Virus record (IMG/VR): IMGVR_UViG_3300047457_000631
Span: 1 to 45,564 of that record
Strand: one strand, 5' to 3'
Length of the DNA stretch: 45,564 nucleotides
From: a virus
The translations under genes were made by a program, and so were the position numbers. The notes below the pieces were generated by a model, which saw only the letters and a list, made by a program, of their open reading frames with translations, was not told the DNA's origin and did no database searches. Positions 22,882 to 29,302 of the stretch are shown in pieces; within the stretch, counting starts at the first letter, position 1; each line of letters begins with the position of its first letter.

Positions 22882-23249
22882 AATTGATTGTAATAACTAC
22901 TACAATTTGTACTCTCACAAGGTTGCAACCCTTGAACCATGTACCAGATTAGGCTCTAGAGAATTATACATTACCTGCAATTGGATGAGAGTAATTAAAA
23001 CTACTATGTCAAGGTTCCCATCCTTGCTCAGCATGCCTGCGTCTCCTGGGCGTCGGAACACAGTAGTTTTAACATTTAGCCATACTATTATTAATAGGTG
23101 GCTAATCACGCATAGCTATGCGTTAGGGTTACGAGTCCATGAGAGGATAGTAACCACTCCAGAAAGAATGATATTTGTGTCCATCTGTCTGATAATTAGG
23201 TAGTTAAAGGGAATTTATTCGGCACTCTCGCAGCCCTCTCGCTAAAGAT
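22882..23249 (-). ncRNA. candidate structured non-coding RNA G (~350 nt)
   Basis: Open frames here (98 codons on plus, 64 on minus) run through strong inverted repeats and look spurious. Stems: TTAAAACTACT/AGTAGTTTTAA, 11 bp (22995-23005 with 23062-23072), enclosing CAAGG/CCTTG; TAGCC/GGCTA around CTAT/ATAG (23077-23104); the palindrome CGCATAGCTATGCG flanked by CTAA/TTAG (23102-23125); GGTTAC/GTAACC (23127-23155); CAAGG/CCTTG at 22918-22934. No tRNA can be folded with a proper anticodon arm. The strand is assumed from the neighbours. Confidence 0.45.
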
Positions 23250-23399
23250 TTAGTTAAACTTTAGTAGTATTATTGATGCAAGCATACTTGTCATACATAT
23301 TACTGCGCCCCATACATCACCTGCTACTATTGTAGCTAGAGTTAGAGGCATTAACAATATCATACATGAGATTGTTAAGAAGTTTGTGAACTGTTTCAT
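23250..23399 (-). CDS. 49-residue membrane protein
   Basis: A two-TM peptide (MKQFTNFLTISCMILLMPLT, then DVWGAVICMTSMLASIILL). It has a clean ATG, and a CTAAAG/CTTTAG inverted repeat overlaps its stop. It belongs with the other tiny membrane proteins of this region. Confidence 0.55.
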   Translation of the reverse strand: MKQFTNFLTISCMILLMPLTLATIVAGDVWGAVICMTSMLASIILLKFN

Positions 23400-23423
23400 G
23401 ATGGTTTGTATTAATAGTTTCCG

Positions 23424-23457
23424 TTAAAAGGGAAGAGGGAGCACCGCTCCCCCCTCC
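23424..23457 (-). terminator. GC-rich intrinsic terminator after 23464-23784 gene
   Basis: The minus strand has GGGAGC-GGT-GCTCCC, extended by further G/C pairs, then CTTTTAA, directly after the stop of the GC-rich gene. Confidence 0.65.
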
Positions 23458-23463
23458 TGTGCG

Positions 23464-23784
23464 TTAGAACGCGAATGCACGTGGCTCACCTGCCTTGATG
23501 CTCCATGCCTTCCCGTCTGGCGTCACGCCGTCCGCATCGCGAAGTGCGTTGAACACGCCGATCTTGAACACCTGGTCTGGGCTGATGCCTGCCTCCAACG
23601 TGCTTCGACGAATCGGGAAGTAGTAGGTTAACGCGCCGTCCTGCACCATGATAGTGCGTCCGTCTTCCATGAGCGTGTATTCGCCTGGCTTAGCCTCGCC
23701 TGCGTCTACGTCTGGAGTAGCGTTGTACAATGGAGCACCGTATGCCTTAACGATGCCTGTCAGAACTTGAAGATTTAATCCCAT
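23464..23784 (-). CDS. GC-rich gene for small hypothetical protein
   Basis: A protein of 106 residues, beta-rich and compact (GEYTLMEDGRTIMVQDGALT; WSIKAGEPRAFAF at the end). The gene is about 60% GC by direct count of its first 120 bases, against roughly one third for its neighbours, and uses GC-ending codons throughout. It has a leader almost identical to that of the 19006-19521 gene, a strong 5' hairpin (23816-23836) and a strong terminator. It is either a recent acquisition or a very highly expressed early protein. It is the first gene of the minus strand next to the divergent control region. Function unknown. Confidence 0.65.
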   Translation of the reverse strand: MGLNLQVLTGIVKAYGAPLYNATPDVDAGEAKPGEYTLMEDGRTIMVQDGALTYYFPIRRSTLEAGISPDQVFKIGVFNALRDADGVTPDGKAWSIKAGEPRAFAF

Positions 23785-23815
23785 GATTTCTTGGTTTTTA
23801 GGGTTTGTAAATTCA

Positions 23816-23836
23816 GGGCGGGGTCTCTCCCCTCCC
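23816..23836 (-). promoter_or_regulatory. GC-rich hairpin in the leader of the 23464-23784 gene
   Basis: GGGG/CCCC around TCTCT, extended by GGG/CCC, 32 bases before the ATG and not followed by a T run. It is more likely an mRNA-stabilising or regulatory leader hairpin than a terminator. Confidence 0.4.
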
Positions 23837-23877
23837 CAACTTTAGTAGGGGTCAGAGGTATAGGTGGTAACCACTAT

Positions 23878-23931
23878 TGACGTATCGTAAAAAATATATG
23901 TAACTACTACTGACCTATCTTAAAAAATATA
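23878..23931. repeat. two 21-bp direct repeats in divergent intergenic region
   Basis: TGACGTATCGTAAAAAATATA (23878-23898 when including the last base) and TGACCTATCTTAAAAAATATA (23911-23931) agree at 19 of 21 positions and start 33 bp apart, three helical turns. They are likely binding sites or repeated promoter elements. Confidence 0.6.
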
Positions 23932-24080
23932 CACGGGGGTATGTTTATAGGGGGGTACTTTTTTTACATTTTATGCCCTACGGGGTATATATAAAAATTG
24001 ATCCCAAATAATAAATAAGCGTAAAAACACAAAAAAACCTCCACAGCCCTTACTGCTGCTACGCTGTAGCACTTTTACCC

Positions 24081-24132
24081 AGGTGTTAAAAATAACACCT
24101 GTGATGCTCTACAGGTGTTAAAAATGACACCT
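24081..24132. repeat. pair of 20-bp palindromes upstream of RepL-like gene
   Basis: AGGTGTTAAAAATAACACCT (24081-24100) is a perfect 8-bp-arm palindrome. AGGTGTTAAAAATGACACCT (24113-24132) has one mismatch. Start-to-start spacing is 32 bp. They sit about 40 bp before the promoter box of the 24198-24713 gene, as operators or initiator-binding iterons would. Confidence 0.7.
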
Positions 24133-24174
24133 AGAGTATATTTATTATAAAATTTATATATTAATATTTATTCG

Positions 24175-24182
24175 TATATTTG
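24175..24182 (+). promoter_or_regulatory. Bacteroidota-type -7 promoter box
   Basis: TATATTTG matches TAnnTTTG. Transcription would begin a few bases downstream, after the TTG at 24180, so the RepL-like gene must start at 24198 or 24237. No clear -33 TTTG is seen. Confidence 0.5.
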
Positions 24183-24197
24183 TCAAAAATCATACTT

Positions 24198-24713
24198 ATG
24201 GGAAATAAAATAATAAAGCCAAAAGAAAAAAAACAAATGGCTATAGACCTTACAAAATACGTAAATGCAGAAACAGGAGAGCTACTAACATCAGAGTTGC
24301 AGAGAGATAAAATGGTAGTAGCAGTTACTAAAGAAGGAGATTATGTAGTAATTACATCAGATGATTACGTAGTACTAGATTGTAAAACCGTTAATTATTT
24401 ATCAGACATCTTATCAAGAACAGAGATGAATAATATTTTAATGATGGCTACAGATTTAAAAACTCCTCTTAATATAGTTTACAATGGCCCTCAACCTCAT
24501 AGTAACGAATCCTTACAAGTTTTTCTTGTTTATTCTTCAAAATCAACATTTATTAAGTTATTACAAAAGCTAATAAAAGTTGGAGTAATATATCAGATTA
24601 AAGGAAACATCCGTGGAGAGGTTAGAGTAATCTATATGATGAATCCTTTTCTAGCAAGAAAACGTAAGACAATAGATAAAGAAGTGTTTGAGGTATTTAA
24701 ACCTTTTTTATAA
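24198..24713 (+). CDS. RepL-like replication initiator / winged-helix protein
   Basis: A protein of 171 residues from the ATG at 24198 (158 from the ATG at 24237, which has an A-rich ribosome site). A TTG start at 24180 is ruled out because it lies inside the promoter box. The opening IDLTKYVNAETGELLTSE and the C-terminal LLQKLIKVGVIYQIKGNIRG then VRVIYMMNPFLARKRK follow the RepL pattern, in which a winged helix leads to a '(V)YMVNP' strand. RepL proteins start plasmid replication and occur in some Bacteroidota phages. Two palindromes and direct repeats lie upstream. It may start replication or autoregulate. Confidence 0.6.
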   Translation: MGNKIIKPKEKKQMAIDLTKYVNAETGELLTSELQRDKMVVAVTKEGDYVVITSDDYVVLDCKTVNYLSDILSRTEMNNILMMATDLKTPLNIVYNGPQPHSNESLQVFLVYSSKSTFIKLLQKLIKVGVIYQIKGNIRGEVRVIYMMNPFLARKRKTIDKEVFEVFKPFL

Positions 24714-24750
24714 ATTATCTATAATATCTTACTACTTATTATATTTTTTA

Positions 24751-24758
24751 TATATTTG
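24751..24758 (+). promoter_or_regulatory. Bacteroidota-type -7 promoter box
   Basis: TATATTTG ends four bases before the ATG at 24763, so transcription would start at or within the start codon. This would give a leaderless mRNA. Confidence 0.5.
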
Positions 24759-24762
24759 CCTT

Positions 24763-25035
24763 ATGATTATAGCACACTTGGATACTTACGACAGCATACT
24801 TTTAAAGTCTAACGACAAAAGTTTCCATGCATTGTACTATATCATCAAGCAGATGGATCTAGAGTTAAATACTTGGTACGCAGATAAAACAAACAAGACA
24901 GCAGTTTGTGATAAGCTCAGCGTGACAATGCCTGCTTTAGAGAAAATGCTTGCGAGTCTCAAAGACAGAGAGTTGATAATTCCTAAACAGCGAGGAATAT
25001 ATCAGCTCTGTCCTGAGTTAATAGAAGGCTACTGA
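24763..25035 (+). CDS. small winged-helix protein
   Basis: A protein of 90 residues from the ATG at 24763. An upstream in-frame start at 24688 would overlap the RepL-like gene and run through the promoter box. The fold is a winged helix resembling the C-terminal part of RepL: YADKTNKTAVCDKLSVTMPA as helix-turn-helix, then LASLKDRELIIPKQRGIYQL as wing. Probably a repressor or replication cofactor paired with the RepL-like gene. Confidence 0.65.
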   Translation: MIIAHLDTYDSILLKSNDKSFHALYYIIKQMDLELNTWYADKTNKTAVCDKLSVTMPALEKMLASLKDRELIIPKQRGIYQLCPELIEGY

Positions 25036-25036
25036 G

Positions 25037-25234
25037 GTGATCGTTGGAGAGTTCATATCAGATGAAATAGGAGAATTGTTTAATCGCGAACAAAGAATTG
25101 TGGACCAGTACAAAAAATACTGTTGGGAGCACGGTAAGGTACTTGATAATCGTTATAGCCTACGTCCTGATTCTTTGTTTGCACTTGAAATTATAATTAA
25201 AGATGACGACGACAGAGAAGTTAAAAGTTGCTAA
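25037..25234 (+). CDS. small hypothetical protein, GTG start
   Basis: A protein of 65 residues starting with GTG one base after the TGA of the previous gene (TGAGGTG), so probably translated by re-initiation. It is acidic and helical (LFNREQRIVDQYKKYCWEHG) and ends DDDDREVKSC. No motif. Confidence 0.5.
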   Translation: MIVGEFISDEIGELFNREQRIVDQYKKYCWEHGKVLDNRYSLRPDSLFALEIIIKDDDDREVKSC

Positions 25235-25586
25235 AGAGATTCTAGCTACAAGTTTTATTAATGCTACAGAAAGATCTATAGCATCTGGACTGCAGTTTAA
25301 ATATAGTTCTTATCCAGAAGAAAAAGAAGTTAAAGCATGGATAGTAGATATTATAGTAAATGAAGCAGGTTATGGCGAGCGTACCATACAGCAGTTTAAG
25401 TATCAACGTCCTAATAACATAGATGCTAAAAACATGGAATATCATGTTATATTAGATGTGATATCTATTTTAACTCAAGGAGCATTAGTTTCATGGTATG
25501 AGGTAGCTAAGATGTTAGCTACTGACAAAGAGTTACAAAAAGAAATTATCGATGAAGCAAAAAAAGGTGATATCCCTTCCTACTAA
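25203..25586 (+). CDS. hypothetical helical protein
   Basis: A protein of 127 residues (begins MTTTEKLKVAKEILATSFIN), helical, with NEAGYGERTIQQFKYQRPNN in the middle. It overlaps the previous gene by 32 bases and the next by 35. It sits in the regulatory/packaging block before the terminase. Function unknown. Confidence 0.6.
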   Translation: MTTTEKLKVAKEILATSFINATERSIASGLQFKYSSYPEEKEVKAWIVDIIVNEAGYGERTIQQFKYQRPNNIDAKNMEYHVILDVISILTQGALVSWYEVAKMLATDKELQKEIIDEAKKGDIPSY

Positions 25587-26148
25587 TGAAGGAAAAATCT
25601 ATAGACAGATACTGGCTTTTATGAACTTCATGCTGAACCTTACGCCTCAAGAACGTGATGTTTTAGCAGAAGTCATAAAGTTAGACAACGAATATGAAGC
25701 GCTTCCGCCAGAAAAACGCGGTAAGTTTATTTTGTCTACTGATATGCGTAAGGAAATACGCGAAGGGTTAAACATAGAAGAAAAGCAGTTTAATGTTATT
25801 CTCTCTAGACTAAAGAGCCCTAAGAAATCTTTCATGGGTAAGGCGTTAATAGATGATAATAATATTATTCATCCTGAACTGAAATTTAAGCCTGATCAAG
25901 ATGGGTTTAAATTTGAAGTAAATTTTGTTATGACTGTAGTTAGTACGCCAGTAAAACAATTTACTGAAGAACTCGAAGACCAAATGATAGAGCAACGCCA
26001 AGAAGAAGCTAACTTTGTAGAAGAAAAACTTTGGACCCCAGCCACCGAACCCATTACTACTCCTACAGAGTATAAATACGATGCTTCTAAAGCACCTGTA
26101 ATAGAAGAAGAAGATTTTAATATTAGTATTGCACCGCCTAATGATTAG
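25552..26148 (+). CDS. hypothetical protein with HTH-like N-terminus
   Basis: A protein of 198 residues. Residues 20-95 (LAFMNFMLNLTPQERDVLAE; MRKEIREGLNIEEKQFNVIL; SRLKSPKKSFMGKALIDDNN) read as a helix-turn-helix plus wing with an arginine/lysine-rich recognition region. The last 50 residues are acidic and probably disordered (EEKLWTPATEPITTPTEY). It may be a transcription factor for the late genes that follow, but this is not proven. It ends in TAG. Confidence 0.6.
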   Translation: MKQKKVISLPTNEGKIYRQILAFMNFMLNLTPQERDVLAEVIKLDNEYEALPPEKRGKFILSTDMRKEIREGLNIEEKQFNVILSRLKSPKKSFMGKALIDDNNIIHPELKFKPDQDGFKFEVNFVMTVVSTPVKQFTEELEDQMIEQRQEEANFVEEKLWTPATEPITTPTEYKYDASKAPVIEEEDFNISIAPPND

Positions 26149-26422
26149 ACAGCGCGAAATATTAGAACAAACTGCCCGACATTACGGATTAACTTTAGCC
26201 CAGGCTGAAGAGATTTGGAATTTATTTGGCGCTAAAATAGCTGATGTTATATCTAAACAAGATAAATTACAGGAAGGAGTATATAATCCTGATAAATTTC
26301 CTGTAATACATATAGATAACTTTGGCAAGTTTATACCTGATCAGCGAAAGTTGCGCCATGCTAATTATTGTTTAAATTTAAAAACTAATCCACATGAGCA
26401 AGAGCTTAAACATAACATTTGA
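26141..26422 (+). CDS. HU/IHF-like DNA-binding protein (candidate)
   Basis: A protein of 93 residues from the ATG at 26141, overlapping the previous stop by 8 bases. The order of elements resembles HU/IHF: an N-terminal helical hairpin (YGLTLAQAEEIWNLFGAKIA), then the strand VIHIDNFGKFIPDQRKLRHA, where HU has 'V-x-I-x-G-F-G-x-F ... R'. The DNA-intercalating arm is short. A role in genome condensation or in terminase/capsid assembly is possible. Confidence 0.5.
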   Translation: MIRQREILEQTARHYGLTLAQAEEIWNLFGAKIADVISKQDKLQEGVYNPDKFPVIHIDNFGKFIPDQRKLRHANYCLNLKTNPHEQELKHNI

Positions 26423-26597
26423 AATACTAGATACTAAACAAGAATCTAAACCTGTGACGTTTTATCACATAGATGCTTTAACTATTAAAGATTCTCATGC
26501 TGTAATTATATCAGGAGGAAAAGAATGGATAGCTACAGCTAGCTATGAAACTATATGGGAAAAACTTAAAAAACATATAGATGAAGTCAACTCATGA
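26394..26597 (+). CDS. small hypothetical protein
   Basis: A protein of 67 residues, beta-rich (LNITFEILDTKQESKPVTFY; SHAVIISGGKEWIATASYET) with a C-terminal helix. It overlaps its neighbours on both sides by 29 and 17 bases. No motif. Confidence 0.6.
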   Translation: MSKSLNITFEILDTKQESKPVTFYHIDALTIKDSHAVIISGGKEWIATASYETIWEKLKKHIDEVNS

Positions 26598-27102
26598 TAA
26601 TAACTTTTGGGAAGTAAACTCAGATTTAATTATACTAGACGAGTTTAGTAAGTTATACTATAAAGACAAGTCTAAAGACAAACAAGATAGCTCTAAGATT
26701 CTTTGGGCTATCTTTTATGCTTATAACCCAGAATCTAAGTTTTTTAATTATCCTAACAAACAAGAGGTGATCTCCCAAAGCTTTCTTAAAGACCCTAAGT
26801 TTAAATGGGAAGATTATAAAGATCTCATCGAGGCTTATAAGAACATAGTTCTAACTGACGCTGAACGAGCGCTAATAAACTGGAACGAAATCATGACAAT
26901 GAGAGATCAGTCTATTAAAGATCTTTACAAGAAAGCCATTGAAGATTCTGACACTGATGAGTTAGTTAAGATAGACAAGATGCTAGCCAACACTCCTAAG
27001 ATGTTTGAGGATTACAAGAAGATCAAGAAAGATTACGAAGAAGAAAAAGTAACCAAGAAAGGGAAGACTATTGCTTCTCTATCAGATTCAGGTGAGCTAT
27101 GA
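26581..27102 (+). CDS. small terminase subunit candidate
   Basis: A protein of 173 residues immediately before, and overlapping (ATGA), the large terminase. It is helical and charged (KLYYKDKSKDKQDSSKILWA; YKDLIEAYKNIVLTDAERAL), with a coiled-coil-like C-terminus rich in Lys/Glu. Position, size and helicity fit a small terminase (genome recognition during packaging), but no helix-turn-helix is evident. Confidence 0.5.
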   Translation: MKSTHDNNFWEVNSDLIILDEFSKLYYKDKSKDKQDSSKILWAIFYAYNPESKFFNYPNKQEVISQSFLKDPKFKWEDYKDLIEAYKNIVLTDAERALINWNEIMTMRDQSIKDLYKKAIEDSDTDELVKIDKMLANTPKMFEDYKKIKKDYEEEKVTKKGKTIASLSDSGEL

Positions 27103-29276
27103 TAGTAAACAATTCTAACTTTAGACTTAAGGATATTCCTAACTATCATCCAGAGTTAGAATACTATGAACGTGTTAGTTTTTGGAAAGATGAAAAGCGC
27201 AAGTGTATAGAAGGCTACTGGTCATCTGGAAAGTGGATGCCAGGCCCGCTATATTATTATGTCAATTTTCATAACATTCAGTTTGAAGACGACTCATCTG
27301 TGGCTCAAGCTTTTGGCTTGCCTTTCTTGCGGGACATAGATTGGGAGTTGTTTTTAATTTATGAAGAATGCCGTGGCTTCTCAGGATTTACTAATGACAA
27401 TAAGTACACATGCGACCGACGTTATGGACCTGAAAAAGAATTAAGTATAAAACTTAAACGTATAACAGAAGCTGAAGCTAGCAGTATGGAATACATCCCT
27501 GCTAGAGAATATCTGAGAAAACATCACGGCAAAGATCTCGGCAAGCCTTTGTACAGAAACGCAGCTAAACACTTTATGAGTATACAGGCCCGTGGATCAG
27601 GTAAGAGCTACTCTACATCTGCTATAGTTGCCCATAACTTTTTATTTGACGGAGCCACCGACTATGATGATTACTTAGACAGAAGAAAATTAAAACAGTT
27701 TACATCATCTGAAAGTATTATTGGAGCAATCGACACTAAATATACGGAGCCCTTGGTAGCAAAAGTGAAGACAGCATTTGAATTGCTGCCAGGGGCGTTC
27801 CAGATGGGAGATCAAGAATACCCCGCGCCATTAGCAGTAGGATTCTCAGGATCATTACAGCCTAACAAGTACATTACATCTAATCAGTCTAAATCTAAAT
27901 TATACCACAGAACCTTTAAAGATAATCCACTAGCAGCCAACGGTACTCGTGCTAACTTAGTAGCATTAGATGAAGTAGGTTTCATGTATAATATTAAGGA
28001 ATCTTGGGGAGCCATTGAAGCGATTCAGGCATCTAAAGCTAAAAAGAACCTTGTCATATGGGCGCTAGGTACAGGAGGTCTTGTATCTGGTAGAGCAGCA
28101 TTATATGCAGAAAGTATCTTTAGAAATCCTAATGATTATAACTGCGTAGAATTTGAAGATGTATTTGAGCACCGTGGCAAAATAGGATACTTTGTGCCTT
28201 ACTCTAAAACCATGAATGAGTTTAAAACAGGCCCTAACTTAGACACTGATTTAGACTTAGCAAGTATTTTTATAGAGAACAAACGTCAGATAGCTAAGAA
28301 ATCTCCTGACCCTACAGTATATCAAACAGAGATTATCAACGGACCAATGGTACCATCTGAAGCGTTTTTAGTTCTTGAGGGCGCTTTCTTCCCAACTCTA
28401 CAACTAAAAGAACAGCTAGCAGAAGTTGAAGGCGGCAAGTACGCTAAATATCTTGAGGCTAGTTTCAAAGGACACTTGTCTTTTAATGAAAAACAAGAAC
28501 TAGAATTTTACACAGAGCAAGACAAACTCCCAATTAGAAAATATCCACTCAGCCGTAATGATGAAAAACGTGGATGTATCGAGATCTGGGTTAAGCCACA
28601 AAGAAATCCAGAAGGAGTAATCCCGCGCGGCACTTACATCGCAGGCATCGACGTCGTAGATAAAGATAAATCCACTACTGATTCTTTGCCATGTATAGTC
28701 GTAATGAACAGGTTTACACGACAAATAGTTGCTGAGTACACAGGCCGTACAGGAGAAGCAAAAGATTTTTATGAAATCTGCCGTAAATTACTCTTATACT
28801 ACAACGCCATAGGCATGTACGAGAAAAACTTGATTGGTCTCTATAATCATTTTGACCAAAATAAATGTACTTACTTGTTAGCAGAAACGCCATATCAGTT
28901 AAGATCTGCAGATACTTATAGAGCAGGAACTAATACTGCAAAAGGTATTAACGCATCAGGATCAGTAAACGCCGAAGCAAGAAACTTAATTAAATCTTGG
29001 CTACAAGAAAAAATCTCAGATAAATCAGAGACAAGAGTATATGAAACTATTTATTCTCCTGCTATGATTACTGAATTAATTATGTGGAATCCTGATGGTA
29101 ACTTTGATAGAGTATCAGCACTAGGCATGTTAATGTGGCTAGATTCTACAATGTATAAAGAGAGTACTTTACGAGTAGAAGAAATTAAAGGCTTTATGGA
29201 CCATGAATACTGGTCTCAAATGGGAGTACTAAAAAAGAAACCTACAGGCACAATAAATAATAATTTTTATTCATAG
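27099..29276 (+). CDS. terL: large terminase subunit
   Basis: A protein of 725 residues, the packaging motor and nuclease. The ATPase Walker A is ARGSGKSYS (164-172) and Walker B is LVALDEVG (287-294). The nuclease domain begins with AGIDVVDKD (515-523), containing the first catalytic Asp and a second acidic residue; further acidic residues near LAETPYQL and MLMWLDSTMYKE fit the RNase H-like fold. It is larger than most terminases (500-600), with an N-terminal extension and insertions such as the region around 95-150. It is directly followed by the portal gene. Confidence 0.88.
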   Translation: MIVNNSNFRLKDIPNYHPELEYYERVSFWKDEKRKCIEGYWSSGKWMPGPLYYYVNFHNIQFEDDSSVAQAFGLPFLRDIDWELFLIYEECRGFSGFTNDNKYTCDRRYGPEKELSIKLKRITEAEASSMEYIPAREYLRKHHGKDLGKPLYRNAAKHFMSIQARGSGKSYSTSAIVAHNFLFDGATDYDDYLDRRKLKQFTSSESIIGAIDTKYTEPLVAKVKTAFELLPGAFQMGDQEYPAPLAVGFSGSLQPNKYITSNQSKSKLYHRTFKDNPLAANGTRANLVALDEVGFMYNIKESWGAIEAIQASKAKKNLVIWALGTGGLVSGRAALYAESIFRNPNDYNCVEFEDVFEHRGKIGYFVPYSKTMNEFKTGPNLDTDLDLASIFIENKRQIAKKSPDPTVYQTEIINGPMVPSEAFLVLEGAFFPTLQLKEQLAEVEGGKYAKYLEASFKGHLSFNEKQELEFYTEQDKLPIRKYPLSRNDEKRGCIEIWVKPQRNPEGVIPRGTYIAGIDVVDKDKSTTDSLPCIVVMNRFTRQIVAEYTGRTGEAKDFYEICRKLLLYYNAIGMYEKNLIGLYNHFDQNKCTYLLAETPYQLRSADTYRAGTNTAKGINASGSVNAEARNLIKSWLQEKISDKSETRVYETIYSPAMITELIMWNPDGNFDRVSALGMLMWLDSTMYKESTLRVEEIKGFMDHEYWSQMGVLKKKPTGTINNNFYS

Positions 29277-29281
29277 CTTTG
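29274..29281 (+). promoter_or_regulatory. possible -7 promoter box before portal gene
   Basis: TAGCTTTG fits TAnnTTTG, 21 bases before the portal ATG and overlapping the terminase stop codon. No clear -33 element. Confidence 0.3.
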
Positions 29282-29302
29282 TATATTATATAAAAAATTA
29301 CT

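Larger units (their letters stand above)
23785..24197. promoter_or_regulatory. divergent control region (possible origin)
   Basis: About 410 bases without a gene between the minus-strand early genes and the plus-strand genes. It holds the two 21-bp direct repeats, an AT-rich stretch, a TGCTAC-GCT-GTAGCA hairpin (24057-24071), two 20-bp palindromes and a TAnnTTTG box. It should contain promoters for both arms. The RepL-like gene directly next to it makes it an origin candidate. Confidence 0.5.

Noticed and set aside
22855-22941. Possible tRNA with CATGGTT/AACCATG acceptor stem
   Set aside because: The acceptor-like stem and a CAAGG/CCTTG arm exist, but the T loop is TTGCAAC not TTCRANY, the anticodon loop is 8 nt and the acceptor overlaps a start codon.
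22907-23203. 98-codon plus-strand frame and 64-codon minus-strand frame
   Set aside because: Both cross several strong inverted repeats, the plus frame opposes all neighbours, and neither product looks like a folded protein.
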